From Ehretia macrophylla (taxonomy: Eukaryota > Streptophyta > Magnoliopsida > Boraginales > Ehretiaceae), in contig CM075778.1 in NCBI GenBank assembly GCA_037974665.1, positions 28,958,001-29,022,000 of the forward strand: a DNA stretch of 64,000 bases. The letters run 5' to 3'. The notes beneath the pieces are model-generated. The model was given only the letters and a program-made list of their open reading frames with translations, was not told where the DNA came from and searched no databases. Positions 35,768 through 47,551 of the stretch are shown piece after piece. A program made the translations under genes and the position numbers. Position 1 is the stretch's first letter. Each line of letters begins with the position of its first letter.

Positions 35768-36031
35768 GAGTCGTAGAAGACGAACCATGAAATGTTTGCG
35801 GAAGCTAGCCATGGTTCTTAGTATTTTAAGTCTTGTGACTTTCACTGGTTTTTCACTAGCATTAGTCCATGGATTTTTTGTGAAATAATTGAAGACAAAT
35901 TTGTAAAGGTCAGCATAAGTTAGAGGATTCCTTCAAGAAGAACCAATATGATAAATGAGCAGTTGGGGCAGCTGATGTGCATATGCGACCATTACAGCAA
36001 GAATAAAGTCCACTACCATATCACCTGGTAT
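35768..36031 (-). pseudogene. FAR-B exon 8
   Basis: Intact 264-bp exon: IPGDMVVDFILAVMVAYAHQ-like start through NPWTNASEKPVKVTRL to MASFRKHFMVRLLRL. It has acceptor ATACAG and donor CTC|GTGAAT. Confidence 0.85.
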
Positions 36032-36241
36032 CTGTATGGAATTCTAATAATTCAAATATGTACTCTTCAAAAGTTCTTCAAATGAAGATACATTCATAGT
36101 TTGCAACAAATTTTGAATGTTAGTGATAAAACATCCAAAATCTGAAAATTTAAAGGCTAAGTAAGTGAGGAAAGGAATAAAATTAAATTAAAGAAACAAA
36201 TAGATTAATTGATCAACATTGATATCATTATGCAGACTCAC

Positions 36242-36323
36242 CACATCAATTATTAACTCTCGATCACCAAACATGACCTTCAATTTTCCTTCACCATAAG
36301 CAACGAAAAAGCCATCCATAGTT
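36242..36323 (-). pseudogene. FAR-B exon 7
   Basis: It encodes TMDGFFVAYGEGKLKVMFGD and RELIIDV, with donor GATGTG|GTGAGT. AA rather than AG precedes the exon, identical to FAR-A. Confidence 0.75.
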
Positions 36324-36735
36324 TTGTCATGGCAAGTTTTCCATAAAACACAAATACGTTATGGCAAATACTTAGAAGGGTAAAATAACCACAGAAGTTT
36401 CTCATCTTTCCATAACCAAGTAAATAAATATATAAATAAACCGACGGAACGAGTTCTGTTTGAATCTACATTCTCAAGTAGTTAATAAGAGAGTTTGACC
36501 ATCATATTTCCTACTTTTTTGAATACCAAAAACTCATATTATATTGAATTGTTAAAAATATTTATAACTACACTTTATGTATGTATAGTTGTAAAACATT
36601 TTTAATTTTTTAACATCTATATATATTTAGTTTTATTTAAAACACTGTCCCAAATTATTTGCATAATCTAATCTTGCTATCAAGTGGATAAAATTTGTAA
36701 ATCTAGCTTTTTTTTTCTTTCATAGGTGGCTAATT

Positions 36736-37650
36736 GTTAAGATAACTGTGATTCCAGCATAAAATCAATTGGTGTTAAGTGGAGCGGTCCAAGATCTTAT
36801 AAGGTAGTCTAAGAATTTATATTTTTCCGATATGGGATAAGTGCATATTCTGACACTCCCCCTCACGTGTGACATTATTTGATAGGAGTCACACGTGGAA
36901 GATTGAACACGCATGGACGTAATTTTGAGATAGGTCATACTTAGAAGATTGAATATACATGATAGGTTAACACATGTGGAAGATTGAACACACATATGAC
37001 ACACGTGGAAGATTGAAGATGCGTGAAATATAATATAACACAAGCAAAAGATTGAACATAAGTGGACTTGATTTGAGATGGGTCACACGCAGATGAATAA
37101 AATGGACCAAGGCCCAGTTCTGATACCATATTAAGATAATTGGGGTTCAATTTTAAAACCAACAAGTTCTAAGTGGAGAAGCCTAAGATCTTATAAGGTG
37201 GTCTTAGAGTTTCTATTTTTTTTGATATGGAACAAGTGTATATTCTAACACTCCCCTCACGCGTGACTTGATTTAAAAGGGGTCACATGTAAAAGATTGA
37301 ATTACACACGTGGAAAGAGCCGTCACATGTGAAAAATTGAATTACACACGTAAAAAAGGCCGCACGTGGAAGAGATTGATTTAAGAAGGGTCACACGTGG
37401 AAGATTGAATTACACACGTGAAAAGGGCCTCACATGGAAGAGATTGAACACATGCGGAAAGGCCAACAATGGAAGATTAACAAGACTAGACCATTGGTCT
37501 AACTCTCATACTATGTTAAGATAATTGAGATTCTATTCTAAAACAAATTGGTGTTAAATAGAGTAGTACAGGATTTTATAAAGTGGTCTAAGAATTTATA
37601 TTTTTTCGATATGGGACAAATACATATTCTAACACTAATACCCTCTCTCT
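36736..37650. repeat. Interspersed ~390-bp repeat, 2.3 tandem units (FAR-B intron 6)
   Basis: Units start with TTAAGATAA at 36736, 37130 and 37515. Each contains ACACTCCC..TCACGTGTGAC and many CACACGTGGAAGATTGA words. FAR-A has only one unit (16642) and a deletion where units 2 and 3 would be. Confidence 0.75.
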
Positions 37651-38447
37651 AAACTATTGAACATGACTGACAATCAAAATTATCGAAATTCCGCTACTCG
37701 AGAATCAAGAAACTATGGCTCAATTATGTTCACCAAACAATTAAAATTTTCTCTTTACCACATTTTATGCATTTTTCACTTTTAAGTTTTAGAACCTTCT
37801 TCTGCTAAATTTTAGACAAGCTACACATAACTAACTTGCAAATCATATTTTTTTCAAAACCTATGATTACAATTCTTTTTTCGTGCATAATAGATGTTCT
37901 TTGCTATGCTTACATAATGTTTTACACATTTCATCTGTCATGATTCTTTTCTGGACACTTTGAGACAAAAAAACCATTTTTTCTATTTAGAACTTAAGAT
38001 ACCATAAATAATAAGAGATTTTGTTGGGTTAAATAGGATTTGCTTTGATTCAATATATATATATATTGTATGCACTTATTCTAATAAGTTGAATAATTGG
38101 ATCTTTATGCTAATTATGTAGAATTGAATGAATTCTTAATTGGTTAAATACCGATAAAAATAATATTTTAAATTTTATGGTATTTTGAATCGACTTGGTC
38201 ACTTAATGTGTTAATATGTTTACTGTTAAGTAACAAGTTCAAAAAATATCTTCATAAATTAATAATTATTTACTTATTGACAAAATTAACATCTACCTAA
38301 GTTAATAGAATTTAGGTGGTCCGAGAATTACATATACATATTTACCTATATAAGCTAAATCTGCTCGAAGGTAAAGAAAATTAACCTCATCAAACAAAGA
38401 ATAGGAAGTAGTACATATACATATGCACCTATACAAAACTTCGTTAC

Positions 38448-38609
38448 CTTACGCCTTCAATCCAACCAGGAAAAGGTTCTTTGATAGTGCTTGTTATAAT
38501 TGTTGGGCGCAAGATAATTATATCCAAATTTTCCTTTAGATGTCCTAAAAGCATCTCCCCCATTGCTTTAGTAAATGTATACGTGTTTTTCCATCCATGT
38601 AGAGTTGCC
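38448..38609 (-). pseudogene. FAR-B exon 6, acceptor lost; YxxxK active site intact
   Basis: It encodes [20 protein letters not shown] and [20 protein letters not shown] without a stop. The acceptor position reads CTTCGG|GGCAAC where FAR-A has CTCCAG|GGCAAC, so the AG is gone. Confidence 0.88.
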
Positions 38610-39571
38610 CCGAAGAAATTCTTCATGTAAGAACTAAATAAAATATAAATTGGTATAGTGAACAAAGAAAAAAAATTTTGAGTTTATGGAGAAAGAATAG
38701 TGAAGAAAGAAATAGCAATTCTTTTTTTTTTTAGAATTGTGTGAATCAATAAACTATTTTGATCCAAAAAAAAGGACACATGATCATGTGAAATATAAAG
38801 AGCTAAAAAAGTAAATTAGAGAAGTTCATTTACTATCCATTAGTGATACCATTATCTTAGAAGTAATCGTAGATGTCACGCTATTTTTATCACACAAATA
38901 TCATGTCTTACGTATATACTTAGTTGGCATGTTAACTTAAGAAATTTTTTTAATTCTCTATCTTATTTTAACATACCAACTAAGCATACATATAGGATCG
39001 GATATAATATTTTGGTAATAAAAATAAGCATACATAATAAGTCTTGTCCATGACATATGATCCCGCTTTGGCTATTGATATTCGAGAAATTAGGAAAAAG
39101 AAAATTATGTTTCAATCTTGCATATGATCCCGCTCGTGATTACATGAATCTTGTATATGCATATAAGTGGGAGGCCTACCATGCAGCTCGGATAACACTC
39201 ATGATGGTTATGTCTTAGTATTCAGAATAAAAGAAGCTTAATTGCATTTTTACTCATGTAATGCTACTAAAACTTTTATTGTTGATAAGTTCATCATTTG
39301 TTTCGTTTTTGGTAATAATGAAAATCTGAATTCACATACATCATGTCCATCAAGGACGAATGTGTATTGAGATGAGTAGGGCGGTATTTTTTAAAGAAAT
39401 ATGCATGCATAAAGTACGTACTTTTAGTCTGAGAATTCAATTTAGATCCCACTAAAAAACATTATTTGCATGTTATATCATATTGTGTGTTTTTAGTTTA
39501 CACTGAACAAAAATATTAAATTTGCTTCAACATTGTGATGCACTAATTGTGTGTTTTAGATAGATACAAAC

Positions 39572-39773
39572 CTTTGTTTGCCTAACTCTTTCAAGGCTGA
39601 TGTTATATCCTTTTCAGTAGCTTGTTGAGCTCGAACTTCTCTTAGTCTTTCATCTACTAGCTTCTTATCTGCATCAATATCAAGATACGAGGCAGAGGCT
39701 CCATGGAGTGTCTCCCCCATTCGGAAAGATTTCTCAGGTATGATTCCTATCTTCTGAGCACTACAAACACAGG
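39572..39773 (-). pseudogene. FAR-B exon 5
   Basis: It is 202 bp and open: CVCSAQKIGIIPEKSFRMGE, then SYLDIDADKKLVDERLREVR and ALKELGKQ. Borders are CTGTAG|CCTGTG and AACAAAG|GTTTGT. Confidence 0.9.
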
Positions 39774-40040
39774 CTACAGAGTGATTCAAATTTGGAATTT
39801 GGATGAAGCAATCTTAACAATTTTAACATGTGGCAGAGACTATGTCTCTAACAAGTCCTAAGGGGATTACTTGTAGGAGTAAATGTCATTTTTCCCATGA
39901 GGTTAGCTATAAATCCCAAATTCTCCATGTGTTTTTAATATTACCCAAATTAACCCATAACACCTATATCTATCAAACAAACCTTAAGCTTAAGAGTAAT
40001 TGTGCCTTTTCATTTTTAGACAAAATTAAAATAATATTAC

Positions 40041-41040
40041 TGTTGAGGTCGTGAATTTTTGCTCATTTGATTGGCTGTGTTTTTGCAAAAACCTCATGAT
40101 CTTTACCAAATATATGATGGGTACTATTGGGTGTTATAGGAAACATATTATGGCAACTTACCATTCTAGGTGCAGGAACCATATTATGGCATCTTACCAT
40201 ATGAAGCTTGTGCTGACTATGGTATAGCATTTATTGCATATTGATTAGGAATGTCTTGAGGCCTAAGGCAGTTGGTGGTGCATCAACATTGTATATATTT
40301 GTCGTCCAGGAGCATAGCAGTCACCAAAGAAAAAGCAGAGAGGAGTTAGACACATTATAAGAAAGCATACCAGAGTTCTATGTTTTGTTGCAACATGACG
40401 CGCTTATTGATTGCTTAGATGTTAAGTGTTGTGACTCTATAATATGTAACAGTGAGTTATGAGTGACTTGTGTATGTTCTGAATATTTAGATCACTGTGT
40501 TGTTTGATCATTCTTCGGGAAAAGAAGTAGTTATTCTCGGGAGAGAACGTTGTAAGTCGAGGGGAGCTCACCGAACCAAAGTTTGTTAAGGAGTCTCTCA
40601 CCAAGGCGTCAGAGGTTTAGAGGGAGTCTTTACTTGTGTAAGTCCATTGGTGTATATAACTCATACTATTTCTTAATGAACAGGTTTGTTGGACTAGGGG
40701 AGGTCCCGTGGACGTAGACTGGATGGTTGAACCACGTTAAATATTGGTGTTCTTTATTTCAGTTATTGTTTTATTATTTTCGCTGTTGTTTACTGTTTGT
40801 TGTTTGTCGTTACTACTCTTGTTGGAATATTAAGTGGATCAAGCAATTAGGAAAACAGATTGTTCTCGATTTAATAGTCCAGTTAATGTTGCAACATAGC
40901 TTGTAACAGTTTGATAACAGAATTTACTTTCACCAAAATATTGCATCTTGTTTTTAGTTTCATTCACAGAGTTTTATTGATTAAGCATTAGTCGTCTTGT
41001 TGTGAAATTATCTCATACTTATACTGCACAACTTTTAACA
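40041..41040 (+). repeat. Copia-2 5' LTR
   Basis: This 1000-bp LTR carries about 79 bp (from 40054) absent from the 3' LTR, with scattered substitutions elsewhere. The 3' part resembles the Copia-1 LTR (GAGAGAACGTTGTAAGTC). Confidence 0.9.
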
Positions 41041-41042
41041 AG

Positions 41043-41055
41043 TGGTCTCAAGAGC
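41043..41055 (+). other. Copia-2 primer binding site
   Basis: TGGTCTCAAGAGC lies two bases after the 5' LTR. It resembles the initiator tRNA-Met site with changes, and the Copia-1 site. Confidence 0.75.
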
Positions 41056-41118
41056 AGGTTACGAACTAATTCGGTTAGATTCTTGGAAATTTTGTGTTGT
41101 TGTCTTGCAGGAATAGGC

Positions 41119-42890
41119 ATGGACACCTTACGTGAGGGAGGTTCAATCTCTAAACCACCGCTATTAGATGGTGCGAATTACTCATACTAAAAGGCTAGAA
41201 TGAGGGCGTTCATCAAGTCTATTGATGAAAAGGCCTGGAAAGTTATACTGACTAGCTGGACATCTCCTACCAAAATAGATGCTCAGGGCAATGTTGCAAC
41301 TAAACCCAAAACAAATTGGACTAAGGATGAAGATCTTTCGGCAAGTTAGAACTCTAAGGCACTGAATACAATATTCAATGTTGTTGACTTGAATCAATTC
41401 AAGTTAATCTCGACATATGAATCTGCGAAGGAAGCTTGGGAGATATTACAAACTGGATATGAAGGTACAACGTCAGTCAGAAGATCAAAGTTGCAGATGC
41501 TTACCACCAGATTTGAGGAATTAAGGATGTTGGAGGATGAAACCATTGCAGATTTTAATGCCAAATTGTGCAACATTGCGAATAAATCTTTTGCTTTGGG
41601 AGAAAAATATTCTGATGACAAGCTTGTAAGAAAAACATTGCGCTCTCTTCCAGACAGATTTGGCATTAAGGTGGCTGCCATAGAAGAATCAAAAAATGTG
41701 GATGAAATCAAAATTGATGAATTAATGGGGTCCCTTCAAACTTTTGAAATGAAGTTTAAGCAAAAGAAGAAAAAAAATGCATTGCTTTAAAGGCTGATGT
41801 TGAAAGGAATAGCTCTTCTGATGATGAGAAATCTGAAATCACTGAATCCTTAGCTTTGCTCACCAAAAATTTGAATAGAGTTCTAAAAAAATGGGATAAG
41901 CAAAGAATGGGGTTTAGACAATCAAATTTTGATAAGAACCCTCATGTTGCAACAACAACTAATTTTGTTAAGAAGCAAAACTTGAAATCAGTTGATGAGA
42001 AGAAAAAGAGTAAAGGCATTCAATGCCGCGAATGCGAGGGTTTTGGTCATATTCAAGCTGAATGTGCTAACACTTTGAAAAAGAAGAAAAAGGCTATGAA
42101 GGTTACTTGGAGTGATGTAGAATCAGAAGACTTTTTAGAAAGTGAAGGAGAGCACACTAGGAACTTCGTTGCGTTCACTGTTGCAACAGCACCAAGCAAG
42201 ATCAGTGTGGATGAGGGAGTAGGTACTACTGTTACAACAACAGATGATCAATATGGGGAGTTAAGTTAATCTGACTGTGGTGAATCTAATAGTGATGGTG
42301 ACTTGGATGATAAAAAAGTCATGAAAATATACAAGAACATATACAAAAAATGGGTAGTAGTGTGTAAGAAAAACCAAGGACTAGAACTCATGGTTGTCGA
42401 ATTAGAAAAACAAAAAGCAGAACTAGAAAAACTGGCTGAAGAAAGACGGTGTGAAGTACAGATGCTGCAACATGATTTGAAGCAGATGCAGCGAAATATA
42501 AAAATGCTAAATTCTAGAACTAAAAAATTGAATCACATGTTATCCATTCAGAAATCAAGTAGAGATCATAGTGGACTCGGTTTCTATGAAGGAGAATCTT
42601 ATGGTACAACTATCTTTGTCAAAATTTCAAATCACCCAGAATCTGAACATGAAGAAGTGACTGCTCAGAACAGCAGTAAAAGTGCCTTGGTATCTGACGT
42701 TCCGACAGCACCAACAACATTGCAGAGGCAATATCGGAAAAAGAAAAATAGGTTCATTCCTACATATCACTACTGTTTTGCACATGGTCACATCAGACCT
42801 CATTGTTTCAAACTTCAAAGAATGCAAGAAAAAGGTAAGTCTCATAGTAAGCAAAATGATTCTCACACATTTTTCAGAAACATAAGGTAA
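41119..42890 (+). pseudogene. Copia-2 gag and linker, broken
   Basis: The start is ATG at 41119 (MDTLREGGSISKPPLLDGAN). An in-frame TAA follows at the SY-KARM segment and a TAG near 41347. The UBN2-type gag core (41389-41790) ends at a frameshift in an A-run. A knuckle CRECEGFGHIQAEC (about 42023-42064) lies in 41856-42269. 42303-42890 holds a coiled coil (ELEKQKAELEKLAEE) and a second zinc-finger-like segment (YHYCFAHGH). Confidence 0.85.
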
Positions 42891-42943
42891 GACAATTATG
42901 GGTAAAGAAAACAGAGTTAACCTGTTGTGTTACTTATACTTCA

Positions 42944-44602
42944 ATGCATTCTTGTACTGGTAACTCTTGGTATTTTGATAGTGGGTGTTCTAGACATATG
43001 ACAGGAATGCGAGAAGCCTTGAACAACTACAAGGAGCGAGATGGAGGACAAGTTACGTTTGGTGATAGTGTTCAAGGAAAAATACTTGGGAGAGGAACTT
43101 TGGATATTGAAGGTTTTTCAAAACTCAAGAAAGTGCTGAACGTGGATGGTTTAAAAGCTAATCTTATTAGTATTAGTCAACTGTGTGATCAAGGTTTACA
43201 TGTGAAATTTACTAAAGATGGTTGTCATGTGCTAGACATTGCTAACAATTGCGTGCTTTCAGGTAAAAGGTCATTGGACAACTGTTATATGTTTATACCA
43301 TCACAGGAACGACCAGTGACATGTTACAACAGCACCTGTGACAATGCTGAGATTTGGCACCAAAGATTGGGACATTTAAATTGTGACTTGCTGACCAAAA
43401 TTATGAATGTAGGTGCAATCCGAGGATTGCCAAAGTTGAAAAACAAGCAGTTAGGTATGTGTGGTTCCTGTCAGATTGGTAAACAAGTAAGAGCATCTCA
43501 CAAGATGTTGCAACATGTGTCAACCAAGAATATCTTGGAGCTATTGCACATAGATCTTATGAGTCCAATGCAAACCGAAAGTATCGGAGGTAAGCGATAT
43601 GTGTTTGTGTGTGTGGATGACTTTTCCATATATACATTTGTGGACTTTCTTAGAGAAAAATCTGACACTTTTGATGTGTTTAAGAAATCGTGTTTAAAAT
43701 TGAAAAATGAGAAAGGGTGCAATATTCAGAAAATCATTAGAATAAAAATTGATCATGGTCGAGAATTTGAGAACCATTCATTCATTGAATTTCGCAACGA
43801 GCATGGCATAACACATGAATTCTCTGCTCCAAAGACCCCATAACAAAATGGTGTGGTTGAACAAAAGAATAGAACCATTCAAGAAATGGCTCGTGTAATG
43901 TTGAATGATAAAAATCTCTCTCACAGGTTTTGGGTAGAAGTAGTTAACACTGTGTGTTACACCATAAATCGAGTTTTCTTGCGACCAGGTACTTCTAAAA
44001 CACTCTATGAAATTTGGAAAGGTAAGAAACCCTCACTGGGGCATTTTCATGTGTTTTGAAGTATATGTTACATTTTGAATGATAGAGAACAAAAAGGGAA
44101 ATTTGATGCTAAAAGTGACAAAGGCATTTTTCTTGGTTACGCTACAAACAGTTGGGCTTTTCGAGTTTTTAATTTAACTACTAGAACGATAATGGAATCT
44201 GTTAATGTGGTAGTTGATGAGGTGAAAATATTTACAAGAGAACCGATGGGAAAAATCAGTGGCAGCAAAACAAATACCAATGAGTCAGATGATGTTGTAA
44301 CATTGAAGGAAGAAGGAACTTCAAAACCCAGTGTGACCGAGACAGATGAAACATCAGGAAGAATAGTTGAGCAGTCGGATGATGTCTCACCAGCTATTAC
44401 AATATGCGACGGAACTACAGAGGATGTTAGTAAAGGAACTCAAGCGGAGCTGCCACATGTCCACAGAAATCATGCTCTAACCGATGTTATAGGCTCAATA
44501 CATGATGGAATCCAAACCAGAGGAAAGCCTAAAAGGAACTACAGAGACATGGTAAGATTTGTGTGTTTCACAACAACTCTAGAACCAAAAAAATGCGACT
44601 GA
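42944..44602 (+). pseudogene. Copia-2 protease and integrase
   Basis: Protease motif WYFDSGCSRHMTG opens the 42944-43843 segment. Then come the integrase HHCC finger (WHQRLGHLN ... CGSCQIGK) and core residues in DLMSPM and DHGREFEN. A TAA replaces one codon in APKTP-QNGVVEQKNR (43841-43843). The C-terminal part runs 43853-44059, a stop, then 44075-44602 with KGIFLGYATNSWAFRVFN. Confidence 0.88.
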
Positions 44603-45035
44603 AACTTTAAAGGATGAAGTTTGGATAAATGCCATGCAAGATGAGTTGAGTCAGTTTGTGAGGAATGATGTTTGAGTTTTAGTTCCTAGGCCAAAAAATG
44701 TCAATGTAATTGGAACTAAGTGGATCTTTAAAAATAAGACTGATGAAAGTGGTAATGTCATTAGAAACAAGGCAAGACTAGTAGCTTAGGGATATACACA
44801 AGTAGAAGGTATGGATTTTGATAAGACCTTTGCTCCGGTTGCTAGGCTTGAATTTATTAGATTGATAATATCCATTGCATGTGTGTTAAAGGTTAAATTG
44901 TTTCAAATGGATGTAAAAAGTGCATTCTTGAATGGCATTCTAAATGAAGAAGCTTATGTTGAGCAACCAAAAGGCTTTGAGGACCCTCACTATCCCACGT
45001 ATGTGTATAAATTGAAAAAGGCCTTGCAGATTTGA
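44603..45035 (+). pseudogene. Copia-2 reverse transcriptase, N-terminal part only
   Basis: GTKWIFKNKTDESGNVIRNK, then [20 protein letters not shown] and [20 protein letters not shown] are copia RT. It stops at KLKKALQI, where relatives continue [13 protein letters not shown]. The YVDD active site and all of RNase H are missing. TGA and TAG codons interrupt the first part. Confidence 0.88.
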
Positions 45036-45637
45036 AGGTAATAGCTATCTAAAATCTCTACTTCACACACACACACATAGTTCATTAATTAAATCCTTAA
45101 ATGAAATGAGTATTAATGAGTAAAGCTTCCTGAGTAATTTCATACTAATTGGATTCATGTCGAATTCTTTATTTTACTGTAGTTTTGAAAAAAAAAAGGG
45201 GGGGGGAGGGGGGGGGGAAGAAAATCATGGTGGATCTGAGAACTGTGGAATATACTGCTAGTTTGTTTTAGGTTGCAACAAGTAGTCATTAAACATCATC
45301 ATGATTATGTTGTGCTAACATATGTCAAAAATGTTGCAACTTTCGTATAACACATGGATGAGTGTTTTAAGCGGGAAACTTGGATATTCTTGATTGGCAG
45401 TTAGCGTACTTTTGCATATTTAATTTTTGAATTTCCCAAGATCATGTGATTGGCTAAACTGATGGGCAGTTACCCACGATTAGGGCACCGGTTAATTGAG
45501 AAATTTTTGCCTCTTCATATCTCAACTACTCTGCTATCATTCTTTATATATCTTATCTCTTTTTTTTTGTGTTATCTCTCTCATCTTCCCTGTGGTTTTT
45601 TGAGTTCTTTGCTATCTAACCCACTTGCAGAACAACC
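45036..45637. other. Copia-2 spacer with CA repeat and G-run
   Basis: This non-coding stretch after the truncated RT has a (CA)n run near 45064-45080 and an A-run followed by two long G-runs at 45189-45220. The latter part (about 45250-45640) has patches shared with the post-pol region of Copia-1. Confidence 0.6.
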
Positions 45638-47254
45638 ATGGTGAAGACGCGATCAGGCAGTAGACGTTGGGAAACCCCCAAATCTGGAGCACCTGGAGAG
45701 GTGTCATCACAACCTATCACTATTGATGAACTATCTCCTCCACCAGCGGCTGAAGGCAGTGATGCAACATCATTCAGTGACACAAGCACTAGTGGGTCAC
45801 TACGACCACGAACAACCCAAGCTAGGGCTAAAGGGCCATTCATTGAGCCTCTGTGGACTCCAACAGGCATGGATGTGGTTGTTCACTCCGAAACACCATC
45901 TCACCACAATCAGGACACACAATCTTCAAACTCTGAGGCAATGCCCAAGGTCACAACTGTTGTCCCTGTTGCAACATTATCTCCCATCAAGGCACCGGCT
46001 GAGAAGAGTGGAACGAGTCATGCTACTACTGAGTCACTCAATGTGCAGTCAAAAAACACACATGTCTCTGTCTCAGATAATGTTGCAGCGTCGCGTGCAC
46101 CATCCGAAACTGAAGTCACACCTGAAGAAGTTGGTCGACAATCCAATACCAAAAGGAAGAAACACATTGGCAATTTCAAACGCAAAGGGGCTAAACTTGC
46201 AAAGTCTTCACGCTCCAAGCCACCCAAGACAGCAAAACGATGATGTCCAGGGTATGATCCTTCCATTGCTTATTCTTCATAGTTTTTCTTTTCTGAGTCA
46301 AAAGAGAAGTTTAAAATTGTGTCTCAGCGGAAGTTTGTTCCAGAGAACCCACTGAATGAGAAATCGTATCAAGGAACAAGGGTACTTGCCTTACTGAGAG
46401 AAATAAATCTGTTAGGCTCATTTGTTTTGATTAAGTCGTTTTCTAGCAATCTGGTTTATGAGTTTTACTCAAATCTGCACATCAATGTCAATGTTGCAAC
46501 ATCAAAATATTATCATCAGATTTTTGTGCGCGGTCATGTTTTTGAGTTTTCACCCACTGCTCTAAATAATTTTTTAGGATGTGTGCCAGTTACAGAGATT
46601 ATTCCAGATGTTTCTCTGTCTACTATTGCTTTGGAACTAATAGGTAAGCCATTTAAATGGAAATCCGAATCCAGACTACCTGGGAATAGACTTACTACTA
46701 AGTATGCTACTCTGCATAAGATGGCCATGGCAAACTAGTATCCTACTAAGCATTCTACTACTCTCAGTAGTGAAATGGGCCGATTGTTTTACTTTATAGG
46801 CACTGGGGTGAATTTTGATCTGGGTCAGGTTATTTTTTAGCGCATAATTGAGGAAGCTGCTAAAAAGTTTTCTAGTCAATACTTGCCATATCCTTCTCTC
46901 ATATGTGCGTTTCTCATGTCACAACACAAGGTTCTTGATCCTGACGAAGTATTGCACAAACCAAGTTCTTCACTGTTATTCTCTATAAAGTTTTTGCAGG
47001 GGACTCACAAAGATGATACTACGGGGGAGTATGCTGATGGTACACCAGCCCCTAGTACTGATGCTGCCAGTTCCTCTGCTGATCAGTCTACCATGTTGCA
47101 GCAATTTCAGCAGCTTCGTGAGGCCATTGAAGAACTCCGAGAAGAGCAAGGGAATATTCAGGCTAACCAGGATCAGCTTAATCAGACTTTGGTTCAACTG
47201 CTCAAAGGCCAAAATGCTTTGATGGCGCACTTGATGGGTGCTTCTTCTAGTTAA
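45638..47254 (+). pseudogene. Copia-2 extra 3' ORF (putative plant transposon protein type), four stops
   Basis: One frame of about 538 codons begins MVKTRSGSRRWETPKSG at 45638. It is cut only by stops at 46241-46243, about 46280, 46736-46738 and about 46838. The N-terminus is Ser/Thr/Pro-rich with a basic, NLS-like KRKKHIGNFKRKG tract. The middle (46319-46880) has FYSNLHINV, VRGHVFEFSPTALNNFLG and LPYPSLICAFLMSQ, the pattern of the 'putative plant transposon protein' domain (PF20167-like). The C-terminus is a coiled coil (FQQLREAIEELREEQGNIQA). Its position after pol is where some plant copia elements carry env-like genes; its function is unknown. Confidence 0.75.
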
Positions 47255-47540
47255 TTTTTGTTCACTTCCTATCTGTGCTCTATTTCTGTTTTTATACTCA
47301 CATGTCCTAGTGGTTCTCCTCACCTGTCTTTGCCTTTGGTTTGGCAAAAAGGGGGATATAGTTTTCTAAGTAGTTTTCTTGTTGTTAGTTTTCTTGGTGT
47401 TGCTATTGTTACTGCTGCTCTGCTGCTCTGTTACTGCTGCTCTGTTGCTCTGTTGTAACATGGTTTTCAACATATGTTCTGTGCTATCCTGGTTTTTAAT
47501 TATGTTTACCTTAATCATGGTTTTTGCTAAAACAAAGCCA

Positions 47541-47551
47541 AAAGGGGAGAT
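47541..47551 (+). other. Copia-2 polypurine tract
   Basis: AAAGGGGAGAT directly precedes the 3' LTR. Confidence 0.8.
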
